Positions 7,627 to 16,392 are shown, numbered from the stretch's first letter. The stretch is DNA of 64,000 nucleotides from Caulobacter sp. UNC358MFTsu5.1 (GCF_000712075.1 NZ_JONW01000002.1:62001-126000); one strand, 5' to 3'. The notes: generated by a model not told the origin, from the sequence alone. A program made the numbers and translations.

Positions 7627-8241
7627 ATGGCCATCAAAGATCCCGCCGTCGCCAAGACCGCCCTGCGTCTGTTCGTCCGCAGCCGCCGCAAGGAACTGGC
7701 CCTGGAGCATCCCGAGGCCGACTGGCGGGTGGTGGACGTGGCGCGCGAGCCCCTGACGCGGCGGTTCCCCGATCCGAAGGGCAGGATCGCGGCGGTCTAT
7801 CACGGCCTGGGCTCGGAGCTTCCGGCCCGCCTGCTGGCCGACTGGCTGGCCGAGGCGGGGTGGACCCTGGCCCTGCCCAGCGTCGAGGGCGCTGATCCGG
7901 AAGGCCATGGCGGCCACATGGTGTTCCGGCTCTGGACGCCGGGCGAGCCGCTGGTCCGCGACGCCATCGGCCTGGTCGCCCCCGCGGCCGACCGGCCGAT
8001 CGTCCAGCCCGACCTGGTGGTCGCGCCCCTGCTGGCCTTCGACCGCGAGGGCCGGCGCCTGGGCCAGGGCGGCGGCTACTACGACCGGGCGCTGGAGACC
8101 CTGCGGGCCCGCAAGGACGTCTTCGTGCTGGGCCTGGCCTATGTGGGCCAGGAGACACACGGCCTGCCCGATGAGCCCCACGACCAACGATTGGACGCCA
8201 TCCTGACGGAAAGCGAGTATATCGCCGTCCAAGAGGACTAA
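7627..8241 (+). CDS. fau: 5-formyltetrahydrofolate cyclo-ligase
   Basis: ATP-dependent enzyme that converts 5-formyl-THF (folinic acid) to 5,10-methenyl-THF, recycling a storage or inhibitory folate. The nucleotide-binding segment RLGQGGGYYDRAL is diagnostic, with a VAPLLAFD segment just before it. Its 204 residues are near the family norm. The ATG at 7627 lies 17 bases after the methyltransferase stop; longer upstream frames lie over that gene. The next gene starts four bases after this one ends, so an operon is likely. In other proteobacteria this gene is the 6S RNA neighbour. Confidence 0.93.
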   Translation: MAIKDPAVAKTALRLFVRSRRKELALEHPEADWRVVDVAREPLTRRFPDPKGRIAAVYHGLGSELPARLLADWLAEAGWTLALPSVEGADPEGHGGHMVFRLWTPGEPLVRDAIGLVAPAADRPIVQPDLVVAPLLAFDREGRRLGQGGGYYDRALETLRARKDVFVLGLAYVGQETHGLPDEPHDQRLDAILTESEYIAVQED

Positions 8242-8244
8242 TTC

Positions 8245-9066
8245 ATGCGTTTTGCTTTCTTCGGCGACGTCGTGGGCAAGTCGGGCCGCGACGGCCTGGC
8301 CGACCACCTTCCCGCCCTGCGCCGCCAGCTCCAGCTGGAGTTCGTGATCATCAACGCCGAGAACGCGGCGGCCGGCTTCGGCATCACCGAGAACACCGCC
8401 CGCGAGCTGTTCGAGGCCGGGGCCGACTGCCTCACCCTGGGCAACCACAGCTGGGACCAGCGCGAGGCGCTGACCTACATCGTGCGCGAACCGCGCCTGA
8501 TCCGTCCGGCCAACTATCCGATCCTGTCGGACGCCCCGGGCCGCGGCAGCCACCTGTTCCAGACCGACAGCGGCAAGACCATCATGGTCATCAACCTACT
8601 GGGCCGGGTGCACATGGACGCCATGGACGACCCGTTCGCCGCCGCCGATCGCGAGCTGGACAAAGCCCCGCTGGGCCAGGTGGCCGACGCGGTGGTGGTC
8701 GACATGCACTGCGAGGCCACGTCCGAGAAGATGGCCATGGGCCACTATTGCGACGGCCGCGCCTCGCTGGTCGTTGGGACGCACACCCACGTGCCGACCG
8801 CCGACGCCCAGATCCTGCCCGGCGGCACCGCCTACCAGACCGACGCCGGCGCCTGCGCCGACTACGACAGCGTGATCGGCAACCAGAAGGACGAGCCGCT
8901 GCGGCGCTTCACCACCAAGATCAGCGGCGGCCGCTACCAGCCGGCCAGCGGCCCGGCCACGGTCTGCGGCGTGTTCGTCGAAACCGACGACCGCACGGGC
9001 CTGGCGGTCCGCGTCGAGCCGATCCGCGTGGGCGGGCGGCTGAAGGAGACGGTTCCGGCGGTGTAG
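8245..9066 (+). CDS. YmdB-type metallophosphoesterase (TIGR00282 family)
   Basis: A 273-residue calcineurin-like phosphoesterase. The metal-binding motifs are present: FFGDVVGKSG at the N-terminus, NAENAAAG, TLGNHSWDQ, DMHCEATSEK and GTHTHVPTAD. The Bacillus relative YmdB is a cyclic-nucleotide phosphodiesterase affecting sporulation and biofilm decisions; the role in alphaproteobacteria is less clear. It is closely linked to the folate cyclo-ligase upstream, an arrangement common in this class. Confidence 0.88.
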   Translation: MRFAFFGDVVGKSGRDGLADHLPALRRQLQLEFVIINAENAAAGFGITENTARELFEAGADCLTLGNHSWDQREALTYIVREPRLIRPANYPILSDAPGRGSHLFQTDSGKTIMVINLLGRVHMDAMDDPFAAADRELDKAPLGQVADAVVVDMHCEATSEKMAMGHYCDGRASLVVGTHTHVPTADAQILPGGTAYQTDAGACADYDSVIGNQKDEPLRRFTTKISGGRYQPASGPATVCGVFVETDDRTGLAVRVEPIRVGGRLKETVPAV

Positions 9067-9182
9067 CCCCTCCCCGGAGGAGGGACGGGCTTTCCGGCCC
9101 GATCCTTCAAGCCATCCGCGCTTGCGCCCGTCACACCTTCGGCCAACAGTCCTCGCCGACTTTCAACCGAAGGAGCTCCCCC

Positions 9183-9596
9183 ATGACCGACGCCATCTAC
9201 ACCGCCCACGCCCACGCGGTCGGCGGCCGCCAGGGCACGGCCAAGACCGACGACGGCCATCTGGACGTCAAGCTGGGCTACCCCAAGTCGATGGGCGGCA
9301 ACGGCGAAGGGACCAATCCCGAGCAGCTGTTCGCGGCCGGCTACGGCGCGTGCTTCCTGGGCGCCCTGGGCCTGGTGGCCCGCAACCAGGGGATCAAGCT
9401 GGGCGAGCACAGCCTGGACAGCGAGGTCGACCTGATCAAGGACGAGACCAGCTTCCACGTCGGCGTGCGCCTGACCCTGAACGCCCCGGAACTGGACCGC
9501 GAGACGGCGGAGAAGCTGCTGCACACCGCCCACGAGGTCTGCCCGTACTCGAAGGCGACGCGCGGCAATATCGATGTCGTGCTGAAGGTGGCCTAG
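9183..9596 (+). CDS. ohr: Organic hydroperoxide resistance protein (Ohr/OsmC family)
   Basis: Thiol peroxidase that reduces organic hydroperoxides using lipoylated partners. Its 137 residues carry the two redox cysteines in family context: YGACFLGAL (Cys57) and VCPYSKATRGN (Cys120). AAGGAG lies upstream of the ATG at 9183, and longer upstream frames run over the preceding gene. It converges on a small minus-strand gene with an inverted repeat between them. I see no adjacent OhrR-type repressor. Confidence 0.93.
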   Translation: MTDAIYTAHAHAVGGRQGTAKTDDGHLDVKLGYPKSMGGNGEGTNPEQLFAAGYGACFLGALGLVARNQGIKLGEHSLDSEVDLIKDETSFHVGVRLTLNAPELDRETAEKLLHTAHEVCPYSKATRGNIDVVLKVA

Positions 9597-9612
9597 GGCC
9601 GATCGACTTCAC

Positions 9613-9693
9613 GGCCGGGGACATGCCCTTGCGGCGTGTCCCCAAGGCTGGCTCGGTGCGTCGTCCGGGGACACGCCGCAAGGGCATGTCCCC
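9613..9693. repeat. Palindromic intergenic repeat, family E, copy 1
   Basis: Two inverted arms, GGGGACATGCCCTTGCGGCG and its complement, separated by a short spacer; each arm is itself partly palindromic (GGGGACA...TGTCCCC). It lies between convergent genes and could end both transcripts. A diverged copy is at 10871-10986. Confidence 0.75.
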
Positions 9694-9697
9694 GATC

Positions 9698-10003
9698 CTA
9701 GCGCCGCCTTTCCGAGACGCGGTGGACGATCAGGTCGTCGATCTCCAGCCGGCGGAACCGGGCCTTGCCGACCGAAAGGCGTCCGATGGCCAGGGCGCCG
9801 ATGGCGATCGCCCCCACCGCCAGCGCGCCGACCGCCATGCCGCCCAGCGCCGCCGCGCCGGTCGACAGGGCCCCGGCCGCCGCGGCGCCCGTCGCCACCC
9901 CGGAGGGCCTGTCGGTCGCGTGGATCGCCTCCTGGTCCTGCGCCTCGAACTGGCCGAGGCGCGCCGGGTCGAACTGTTCGGACAGGAAATCGGACGGGGT
10001 CAT
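9698..10003 (-). CDS. Small hydrophobic repeat protein, unknown function
   Basis: A 101-residue protein in three parts. A short acidic N-terminus (MTPSDFLSEQFDPARLGQF) leads into about 45 residues of Gly/Ala/Val repeats with a period near five (GMAVGALAVGAIAIGALAIG), then a charged C-terminus (KARFRRLEIDDLIVHRV). The repeat could be a membrane hairpin or a small beta-solenoid; similar Ala-Ile-Gly repeat proteins occur widely without a known role. The ATG at 10003 is chosen; an ATG at 10045 would add 14 residues. Its stop abuts the family E repeat. Confidence 0.6.
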   Translation of the reverse strand: MTPSDFLSEQFDPARLGQFEAQDQEAIHATDRPSGVATGAAAAGALSTGAAALGGMAVGALAVGAIAIGALAIGRLSVGKARFRRLEIDDLIVHRVSERRR

Positions 10004-10110
10004 CGGGCGCCTCCAGCATGGGCTTCTAAGCTTGGAGGATGACAATATGGGGCGCCAAGCGCTAGAAGCGCGCCCTACCTTTCCTCGCAGACGAGAGAAG
10101 AGCCCCGCGA

Positions 10111-10866
10111 ATGGCCGGCCACTCGAAATTCAAGAACATCATGCACCGCAAGGGCCGCGCCGACGCCGCGCGCTCCAAGCTGTTCTCCAAGCTGTCGCGT
10201 GAAATCACCGTGGCGGCCAAGGCGGGCCTGCCCGACCCGAACATGAACCCGCGCCTGCGCCTGGCCGTGAACAACGCCAAGGCCGAAAGCCTGCCCAAGG
10301 ACGTCATCGACCGCGCGATCAAGAAGTCGCAGATGGGCGACGCGGCCGACTATACCGAGATCCGCTACGAAGGCGTCGCCGCCGGCGGCGTCGGGATCAT
10401 CGTCGAGGTGCTGACCGACAACAAGAACCGCGCCGCCGCCAACGTCCGCTCGTACTTCACCAAGATGGGCGGCAACATGGGGGCCACCGGCTCGGTGACC
10501 TTCAACTACGACCGCGTCGGCCAGATCAGCTATCCGGCCAAGGCCGCGTCGGAAGACGACATGATGGAAGCCGCCATCGAGGCCGGCGCCGACGACGTCG
10601 TCTCGGACATGGACGAGGAGGGCGAGGGCCACACGGTCTACACCGCCTTCGAGGACCTGAACGACGTGGCCGCCGCCCTGGAAGCCAAGTTCGGCCCGGC
10701 CGCCAACACCAAGATCGCCTGGCGTCCCAAGAGCCAGGTCCCGGTCACCGGCGACGCCGTGGCCACCCTGATGAAGCTGCTCGACGCGTTGAACGAGGAC
10801 GACGACGTCCAGGACGTCTACTCCAACGAAGAGATCAGCGACGAGGACGCGGCGAAGCTGGCGTGA
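10111..10866 (+). CDS. yebC: YebC/PmpR-family protein
   Basis: A 251-residue cytosolic protein of the YebC/TACO1 family, annotated as a transcriptional regulator but also implicated in translation of proline-rich stretches. The N-terminal [19 protein letters not shown] is nearly invariant in the family, and the three-domain length is normal. GAGAAG lies upstream of the ATG. In many proteobacteria yebC lies next to ruvCAB; here two genes separate them. An intrinsic terminator follows. Confidence 0.95.
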   Translation: MAGHSKFKNIMHRKGRADAARSKLFSKLSREITVAAKAGLPDPNMNPRLRLAVNNAKAESLPKDVIDRAIKKSQMGDAADYTEIRYEGVAAGGVGIIVEVLTDNKNRAAANVRSYFTKMGGNMGATGSVTFNYDRVGQISYPAKAASEDDMMEAAIEAGADDVVSDMDEEGEGHTVYTAFEDLNDVAAALEAKFGPAANTKIAWRPKSQVPVTGDAVATLMKLLDALNEDDDVQDVYSNEEISDEDAAKLA

Positions 10867-10870
10867 TCCT

Positions 10871-10986
10871 GGCCGGGGACATGCGCTTGTGCGTGTCCCC
10901 GGCCGTGTTCGCGGCCTCGCCGATATTTCCAGGCTTTGACGCCGGGGATGACAGTGGGGACACGCACAAGTGCATGTCCCCGGCCG
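10871..10986. repeat. Palindromic intergenic repeat, family E, copy 2
   Basis: Inverted arms GGCCGGGGACATGCGCTTGT and ACAAGTGCATGTCCCCGGCC flank about 75 bases. Same GGGGACATG core as 9613-9693. It lies directly after yebC and before its terminator. Confidence 0.75.
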
Positions 10987-11023
10987 AAAGCCGCGCCCAG
11001 CCTGACCGCTGGGCGCGGCTTTT
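10987..11023 (+). terminator. Intrinsic terminator after yebC
   Basis: A perfect 15-bp stem (AAAGCCGCGCCCAGC / GCTGGGCGCGGCTTT) with a six-base loop and a short T-run is a strong rho-independent terminator. It lies about 120 bases after the yebC stop, beyond a family E repeat. The A-run at its 5' side means it could also act in reverse. Confidence 0.8.
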
Positions 11024-11093
11024 GCGTTCTTCAACCCCTCACCCGACCTCGCTCCGCGAGGCCGCCCTCTCCCCCAAGGGGAAAGAAGGCGCC

Positions 11094-11117
11094 GAAATCA
11101 GGGAATTCCCTGATTTC
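11094..11117. repeat. 24-nt perfect palindrome
   Basis: The centre is CAGGGAATTCCCTG, extended on both sides by GAAAT / ATTTC to 24 self-complementary bases with no loop. It lies between the yebC terminator and the next gene, just after a GC-rich imperfect repeat at 11034-11090. It could be an operator or part of a repeat family. Confidence 0.7.
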
Positions 11118-11197
11118 TTGACGCGCATTTCCCGCCGGCTGAACGGATTCCGCAAGCTGGAGTGTTTGGTTCCGGGGCCGACAGGCTGGGGAACGAC

Positions 11198-11869
11198 ATG
11201 GAACGCCTTCGCTTTCGCACGCTGGGGGAAATCCTCTACGAGGTGATGACCGGGCTGCTGTTTTATCCGCGCACGCTGTGGCGCGTGCTGCTGTGGCCGG
11301 CCGAGACCCTGGTCCCGCCCTCGGCCGGGCGACATGACGAGGCCGCGGCGAGCGGCGCGCCGCCGGACCTGGTCAGCCCGCCGCTGTTCCTGCTGATCTC
11401 CATCGGCCTGGCCCACGCCCTGGACCTGTCGCTGCGCGGCGAGCTGGGCGAGGCCGCCGCGTCGCCGGGCTTCGGCCCGCTGCTGTTCCGCGCCCTGGTC
11501 TTCAGCCTGTTCCCGCTGGTGATGGCGGCGGGCACGCTGCAGCGCCAGGGACGTCCGGTCGACCACGCCACCCTGCGCGAGCCGTTCGAGCTGCAGTGCC
11601 TGTGCGCCGCGCCGTTCGCCCTGTCGCTGTCGGTGGCGGTCATCCTGCTGGGCTCGCCGACGGCGACGACCCGGCTGGCGGGCGGGGCGATCGCGGCGGC
11701 GGCGGTGGCCTGGTACCTCAGCGTCCAGACCCGCTGGCTGCACCACCGGCTGGCGGTGGGCGGCTTCCGGGCTTTCCGGACGGCCGCCTGGCTGTTCGCC
11801 GTGGCCGTGGCCTGCTGCCTGCCGCCCGCCCTGCTGATCCTGGGGCCGCGCGGTCTGCAGGCGGGGTGA
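11198..11869 (+). CDS. Integral membrane protein, possibly Yip1-like
   Basis: A 223-residue protein with about five transmembrane segments after a short cytosolic N-terminus (MERLRFRTLGEILYEVMTGL). The layout, a soluble N-terminus with an amphipathic region followed by a five-helix bundle, recalls Yip1-family proteins, but no diagnostic motif is visible, so this is only a suggestion. The ATG at 11198 is preferred to a GTG at 11162. The nucleoside hydrolase gene starts 64 bases downstream. Confidence 0.65.
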   Translation: MERLRFRTLGEILYEVMTGLLFYPRTLWRVLLWPAETLVPPSAGRHDEAAASGAPPDLVSPPLFLLISIGLAHALDLSLRGELGEAAASPGFGPLLFRALVFSLFPLVMAAGTLQRQGRPVDHATLREPFELQCLCAAPFALSLSVAVILLGSPTATTRLAGGAIAAAAVAWYLSVQTRWLHHRLAVGGFRAFRTAAWLFAVAVACCLPPALLILGPRGLQAG

Positions 11870-11933
11870 AATCCCGCCGTCGGAGGGGCGGAGCGGCTTC
11901 CCGGCCCCCGGGGCGCCGCGCTATGCTGGAGCC

Positions 11934-12869
11934 ATGTCGCTGCGGGTGCACATCGATACGGACTGCGGCGTGGACGACGCCCTGGCCCTGGCCATGCTGG
12001 CGCGCTCGCGCGACGCGGTGGAGATCGTCTCGGTCTCGGCGGTGTTCGGCAACACCTATGTCGACCAGGCCGCCGCCAACGCCCGGGGGGTGCTGCGCCT
12101 GGCCGGCTGTCCGGCCGAGGTCTATATCGGCGCCGGCTCGGGGGTGGCCAAGCGCCGCGTCGAGCGGATGCGCCCGGCCCACGGCGTGGACGGCCTGAAC
12201 GGCGCCGGCTTCTCCCAGCGCTGGAAGCTTCCCGAGCTGGACCGGGGGCAGGGCGGCAGCCTCCTGGCCTTCCGCGCCCGGGCCAAGGTGGCGGGCTTGT
12301 TCCTGGGACCGCTGACCAACCTGGCCCACGGCCTGTTGGAGGACCCCGGCGCGTTCCGCGACTGGCGGCCCACGATCATGGCGGGCGCCTTCGCGGTCGC
12401 GGGCAAGGCGACGGGCGGGGCCGACTTCAACAGCTGGAGCGACGCCGAGGCCCTGGCCCGGGTGCTGGAGCGCGGGGTCATGCCGCGTCTGGTGCCGCTG
12501 GACGTCACCTCGCGGGTCACCCTGACCGCCAAGGCCATGGCCGAGGGCTCGACCGCCTGCGGCTCGCCCTTGTCGGCCCGGCTGAACAAGGCCCTGGGGC
12601 CCTACATGGCCTTCCACGGCCGGGCCTGGGGGCTGGAGGCCGGCTGCCATCCGCACGACGCGGTGGTCGCCGCCGGCCTGGTGGCCCCGTCGCTGTTCAC
12701 CTTCGAGCCGGCGCGCCTGCGGGTGATGACCGACGGCGAGCACCTGGGCCGCATCGAGCGGATCGAGGGCGAGCCGAACGCCGAGGTCTGCGTCGGCGTC
12801 GACGTGGCGGCCGTCGAGGCCCTGCTGCTGGCGCGACTGTTCTGCGCCCCGGCCCTGAACCCGGCCTAA
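11934..12869 (+). CDS. Inosine/uridine-preferring nucleoside hydrolase
   Basis: Calcium-dependent N-ribohydrolase that splits nucleosides to base and ribose in salvage. The N-terminal [14 protein letters not shown] motif supplies the calcium-binding aspartates, FLGPLTNLA is the mid-domain motif, and HPHDAVVAA near residue 240 corresponds to the C-terminal HDP motif, here with Ala after Asp in place of the usual Pro. The 311 residues match the family. Substrate preference cannot be read from the sequence. It precedes ruvC by 63 bases, which include a LexA box and a CtrA-like motif. Confidence 0.88.
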   Translation: MSLRVHIDTDCGVDDALALAMLARSRDAVEIVSVSAVFGNTYVDQAAANARGVLRLAGCPAEVYIGAGSGVAKRRVERMRPAHGVDGLNGAGFSQRWKLPELDRGQGGSLLAFRARAKVAGLFLGPLTNLAHGLLEDPGAFRDWRPTIMAGAFAVAGKATGGADFNSWSDAEALARVLERGVMPRLVPLDVTSRVTLTAKAMAEGSTACGSPLSARLNKALGPYMAFHGRAWGLEAGCHPHDAVVAAGLVAPSLFTFEPARLRVMTDGEHLGRIERIEGEPNAEVCVGVDVAAVEALLLARLFCAPALNPA

Positions 12870-12881
12870 ACGGGATCAAGC

Positions 12882-12896
12882 TTAAGGTTTCGTTAG
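12882..12896. promoter_or_regulatory. CtrA-like motif upstream of ruvC
   Basis: TTAA-GGTTTCG-TTAG is one base from the CtrA consensus TTAA-N7-TTAA, lying 50-65 bases upstream of ruvC. CtrA is the Caulobacter cell-cycle master regulator. A single near-match could occur by chance. Confidence 0.3.
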
Positions 12897-12941
12897 GCAA
12901 ACAGCGCCTTTTCCTGGGGCGCGAAACCGGCGATGGTGCGA

Positions 12942-12956
12942 GAACACATGATGAAC
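12942..12956. promoter_or_regulatory. LexA (SOS) box at the ruvC start
   Basis: GAAC-ACATGAT-GAAC is an exact alphaproteobacterial LexA site (GTTC-N7-GTTC on the other strand). It overlaps the candidate ruvC start codons at 12948 and 12951. ruvCAB is a known SOS operon in Caulobacter; the position implies that LexA blocks polymerase at the very start of the gene. Confidence 0.8.
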
Positions 12957-13457
12957 GCGAATCGCACGCCTATCCGAATCCTGGGGCTGGACCCCGGCCT
13001 GCGCCGCACCGGCTGGGGCGTGCTCAGCGTCGAGGGCTCGCGCATGAGCCACGTCGCCCACGGGGTGATCGCGCCCGACGACAAGATGGACTTCGCCGAC
13101 CGCCTGCTGGCCCTGTTCGAGGGCATCGGGGCGGTGATCGAAGAGCACAGGCCGGACGAGGCGGCGGTCGAGGAGGTGTTCCTCAACACCAACGCCCAGT
13201 CGACGCTGAAGCTGGGCCACGCCCGCGCCGCGTCGCTGATCGCCCCGGCCCGCGCCGGGCTCGTCGTGGCCGAATATTCGACCCGCCTGGTCAAGAAGGC
13301 GGTGGTCGGCACCGGGGCGGCCGACAAGGCCCAGATCGGCTTCATGATCGCCCGCCTGCTGCCCACGGCCGGCAAGACCACGGCCGACTGCGCCGACGCC
13401 CTGGCCGTCGCCATCACCCATGCGAACCTGCGCGTCGCCAATCGGAGAGTCGCATGA
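12948..13457 (+). CDS. ruvC: Holliday junction endonuclease RuvC
   Basis: Resolves Holliday junctions by symmetric nicking, acting with RuvAB. The RNase H-like fold is shown by [14 protein letters not shown] with the first catalytic Asp, EEVFLNTN with the second acidic residue, and the C-terminal [11 protein letters not shown]. It has 169 residues from the ATG at 12948; an ATG at 12933 adds five residues and one at 12951 removes one. The LexA box covers both inner candidates. The stop overlaps the ruvA start as ATGA. Confidence 0.95.
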   Translation: MMNANRTPIRILGLDPGLRRTGWGVLSVEGSRMSHVAHGVIAPDDKMDFADRLLALFEGIGAVIEEHRPDEAAVEEVFLNTNAQSTLKLGHARAASLIAPARAGLVVAEYSTRLVKKAVVGTGAADKAQIGFMIARLLPTAGKTTADCADALAVAITHANLRVANRRVA

Positions 13458-14071
13458 TCGGAAGACTGCGCGGGGCGGTGGCCGAGGTCGGCGAGGAAGA
13501 GGCGCTGATCGACGTCATGGGCGTGGGCTATGTCGTGCGCTGCGGCGCGCGCACCCTGCAGCGCCTGCCGGCCCTGGGCGAGGAGGCCCTGCTGCACATC
13601 GAGAGCCAATGGAGCGAGAGCGCCGGCCTGCGGCTCTACGGCTTCCTGGCCCGCGACGAGCGCCGGGCCTTCGTGCTGCTCCAGGCCATCCAGGGCGTGG
13701 GGCCCAAGGCGGCCATGGCCGTGCTGGACGTGCTGTCGCCGGCCGAGCTGGCTTCGGCGGTGGCGCGCGAGGACAAGGCCGCCGTGGGCCGCGCCAACGG
13801 CGTGGGTCCCAAGCTGGCCCTGCGCATCGTCACCGAGCTGAAGGACAAGCCGATCATCGACGGTCCGGTGTTCATGGGCGCCCCAACGACGGCCGCGCCC
13901 GCGACGCCCGCCAAGGCCGCCCCGACCGGCGACGCCGTCGCGGCCCTGATGGGCCTGGGCGTGGCCGAGGTGAACGCCCGCCGCGTGATCGAGGCCGCCG
14001 CCGACAGGCTGGGCGAAGAGGCCACCGTGCAGCAGCTGATCAAGGCCGGGCTTCAGGAGCTTGGCCGGTGA
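13454..14071 (+). CDS. ruvA: Holliday junction DNA helicase subunit RuvA
   Basis: Tetrameric junction-binding subunit that loads RuvB rings for branch migration. It starts [28 protein letters not shown] (OB fold, first ~65 residues), then has two helix-hairpin-helix motifs ([14 protein letters not shown] and [14 protein letters not shown]) and, after an Ala/Pro linker, the C-terminal RuvB-contact domain. Its 205 residues are normal. It overlaps ruvC by four bases. A half-length family B repeat separates it from ruvB. Confidence 0.96.
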   Translation: MIGRLRGAVAEVGEEEALIDVMGVGYVVRCGARTLQRLPALGEEALLHIESQWSESAGLRLYGFLARDERRAFVLLQAIQGVGPKAAMAVLDVLSPAELASAVAREDKAAVGRANGVGPKLALRIVTELKDKPIIDGPVFMGAPTTAAPATPAKAAPTGDAVAALMGLGVAEVNARRVIEAAADRLGEEATVQQLIKAGLQELGR

Positions 14072-14090
14072 GCGCGGCCGCGCGAACGAA

Positions 14091-14132
14091 GACGCTCCCC
14101 CCGGGGAGCTGTCGCGGAGCGACTGAGGGGAC
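14091..14132 (-). repeat. Half copy of repeat family B between ruvA and ruvB
   Basis: The reverse complement (CCCCTCAGTCGCTCCGCGAC, then AGCTCCCC...GGAGCGTC) matches the 5' half of the family B elements at 32768, 38677 and 47518. It fills most of the 67-base ruvA-ruvB gap, so the operon spacing has been widened by the repeat. Confidence 0.7.
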
Positions 14133-14138
14133 TTTCAT

Positions 14139-15185
14139 ATGACCCGCATCGTCTCCGGCGAACCTCAGCACGGCGAAGCCATCCCCACGGCCTCGGACCG
14201 CGCCCTGCGGCCCCAGACCCTGGCCGAGTTCGTCGGTCAGGAGCAGGCCAAGGGCAATCTGCGCATCTTCATCGAGGCGGCCAAGGGCCGGGGCGAGGCC
14301 CTGGACCACGTGCTGCTGTTCGGCCCGCCCGGCCTGGGCAAGACCACCCTGGCCCAGATCGTCGCCCGCGAGCTGGGCGTGAACTTCCGCGCCACCTCCG
14401 GCCCGGTGCTGAACAAGGCCGGCGACCTGGCGGCGATCCTGACCAACCTGGAAGCCAACGACGTCCTGTTCATCGACGAGATCCACCGGCTGCCCTCGAC
14501 CGTGGAGGAGATCCTCTATCCGGCGATGGAGGACCACGTGCTGGACCTGGTGATCGGAGAGGGGCCCTCGGCGCGCTCGATCCGCATCGACCTGGCCCCC
14601 TTCACCCTGGTGGCGGCCACCACGCGGGCGGGCATGCTGGCCACGCCGCTGCGCGACCGCTTCGGCATCCCGATCCGCCTGGAATTCTACACCCCGGCCG
14701 AGCTGCGCCACGTGCTGCTGCACGCCGCCCGCAAGATGGGCGCGCCGCTGTCGGACGACGGGGCCGACGAGATCGCCAAGCGTGCCCGGGGCACGCCGCG
14801 CGTCGCCGGCCGCTTGCTGCGCCGCGTCCGCGACTTCGCCGCCGCCGATGGGGCGACCGTCATCGACCGCAAGGCGGCGGGGATGGCCCTGGCGCGGCTC
14901 GAGGTCGACGAGAGCGGCCTGGACAGCCTGGACCGCCGCTACCTGCGCGCCATGATCGACAACTACGGCGGCGGCCCGGTGGGCGTGGAGACCATCGCCT
15001 ACGCCATCGCCGAGGCCCGCGACGCCGTCGAGGACGTGATCGAGCCCTATCTGATGCAGCAGGGCTTCATCCAGCGCACCCCGCGCGGGCGGATGGCCTG
15101 CGGCAAGGCCTATCTGCACCTGGGGCTGGACGAGCCGGTCTCGGCGCCGAAGATCGTGCAGGGCGGGCTGTTCGGGGAAGACTAG
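14139..15185 (+). CDS. ruvB: Holliday junction DNA helicase motor RuvB
   Basis: AAA+ hexameric motor that pulls DNA through RuvA-bound junctions. [16 protein letters not shown] opens the AAA+ domain, Walker A is [11 protein letters not shown] at about residues 64-73, Walker B is LFIDEIHRL, and [15 protein letters not shown] contains sensor 1 and the arginine finger. A winged-helix domain ends the protein. Its 348 residues are normal. The third gene of ruvCAB, it likely shares the SOS promoter at ruvC. Confidence 0.97.
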   Translation: MTRIVSGEPQHGEAIPTASDRALRPQTLAEFVGQEQAKGNLRIFIEAAKGRGEALDHVLLFGPPGLGKTTLAQIVARELGVNFRATSGPVLNKAGDLAAILTNLEANDVLFIDEIHRLPSTVEEILYPAMEDHVLDLVIGEGPSARSIRIDLAPFTLVAATTRAGMLATPLRDRFGIPIRLEFYTPAELRHVLLHAARKMGAPLSDDGADEIAKRARGTPRVAGRLLRRVRDFAAADGATVIDRKAAGMALARLEVDESGLDSLDRRYLRAMIDNYGGGPVGVETIAYAIAEARDAVEDVIEPYLMQQGFIQRTPRGRMACGKAYLHLGLDEPVSAPKIVQGGLFGED

Positions 15186-15283
15186 TTTCACCTTCTCCCT
15201 TTGGGAGAGGGCTCTAAAGGCCCTAGCCGTTTCGCTGTCGATCATGCTCTCTTCCAAGCTCAACCTTGGGGTTTGGAGCGCTC

Positions 15284-15934
15284 ATGGGGCGACGCGACGT
15301 CATCGAGGTTCCCAAGGCCCATCGGCCGCCGGATCCCACGGTCATCCCCAGGCGGCCGAACGTCTGGACCTTCCGGACCGCCGTTCCGCCCGACCAGGTC
15401 GGCGCGCGCCTGGCGGCGACGATCGGGACCGACGTCGGCCCCAACGGCGCCGAGCCTGTCGTGGGCGTCGTCACGCCGACCGGCGCCGAGCTTCATCGCC
15501 GCCCCACCAGCCGCAAGAGCCTGACGTTCCGGCTGACCCTGGATTGGACGGCGCAGGCGGAGGGCAGTCTGGTGACCTGCCGCACGCGCCTGCCGATCGA
15601 GATCGTGCTGTTCATCGGCGTCTGGATGGTCTTCGCCCTGATGTCGCTGGGCGCGGTCCCGGGGGCGCTGGTGGCGCTGGCCACGCACGCCGATCATGTC
15701 GCCGGCTTCCGGCGAGGCTCGCCCGTCTCGCACCTGATCGACCCGCTGGTGACGATGGCGGTCGGCTACGGCCTGTTCCGGTTCATGCGCGCCATGCTGG
15801 AGCGCGACCGCGCCTTCCTGATGGAGCACGTCACCCGCGTGCTCGAGGCGGGACCCGTCCGGGAAGCGCGGGAAGAGCCCGGGCGCGGCGCCTACTCCCC
15901 CTTCTCCGGCCGGGCGGCTACAACGAGGCCATGA
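15284..15934 (+). CDS. Membrane protein of unknown function upstream of ybgC
   Basis: A 216-residue protein with a soluble N-terminal half (beta-rich, TFRTAVPPDQVGARLA) and two hydrophobic segments in the C-terminal half (IEIVLFIGVWMVFALMSL and IDPLVTMAVGYGLFRFM). I recognise no family. The ATG at 15284 (MGRRDV) is preferred; an ATG at 15266 adds six residues. Its stop overlaps the ybgC start as ATGA, so it is translationally coupled to ybgC and probably cotranscribed with ruvB or the Tol genes. Confidence 0.65.
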   Translation: MGRRDVIEVPKAHRPPDPTVIPRRPNVWTFRTAVPPDQVGARLAATIGTDVGPNGAEPVVGVVTPTGAELHRRPTSRKSLTFRLTLDWTAQAEGSLVTCRTRLPIEIVLFIGVWMVFALMSLGAVPGALVALATHADHVAGFRRGSPVSHLIDPLVTMAVGYGLFRFMRAMLERDRAFLMEHVTRVLEAGPVREAREEPGRGAYSPFSGRAATTRP

Positions 15935-16374
15935 CCGACCTTCCCCAGCCCACGCCCGGCGTCTTCGAGGGCCGCGAGCACCAACTGCCCGTGCGCATCT
16001 ACTACGAGGACACCGACTTCTCCGGCATCGTCTACCACGCCAACTACCTGCGCTATTTCGAGCGGGGGCGGAGCGACTTCTTCCGGATGATCGGCATCTC
16101 GCACACGGCGTTGCACAAGGCCGACACGGCCTTCGCGATCGTGCGCATGGAGCTGGACTTCAAGCGCGCCGCCCGGATCGACGACGCCCTGCTGGTGCGC
16201 ACCACCTATGACCGGGTGAAGGGCCCGCGCCTGTTCGTCAGCCAACGGATCACGCGCGGCGACGAGCTGATCTGCCAGGCGGCCGGCGAGGCGGTCTGCA
16301 TCACCCTGGACGGCCGCCCGCGCAAACCGACGGCCGAGATGCTGGCCCAGATGGCGCCGTGGCTGGAGGTTTAG
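15931..16374 (+). CDS. ybgC: Tol-Pal-associated acyl-CoA thioesterase YbgC
   Basis: Hot-dog-fold thioesterase of 147 residues. YYEDTDFSGIVYHANYLRYFERGR contains the catalytic Asp and the conserved His-Ala-Asn-Tyr signature. YbgC-type enzymes hydrolyse acyl-CoA or acyl-ACP and are nearly always linked to tol-pal; the physiological substrate is unsettled. It overlaps the preceding membrane-protein gene by four bases. A long inverted repeat separates it from tolQ. Confidence 0.93.
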   Translation: MTDLPQPTPGVFEGREHQLPVRIYYEDTDFSGIVYHANYLRYFERGRSDFFRMIGISHTALHKADTAFAIVRMELDFKRAARIDDALLVRTTYDRVKGPRLFVSQRITRGDELICQAAGEAVCITLDGRPRKPTAEMLAQMAPWLEV

Positions 16375-16392
16375 CGACCGCCCCCGACGGTC

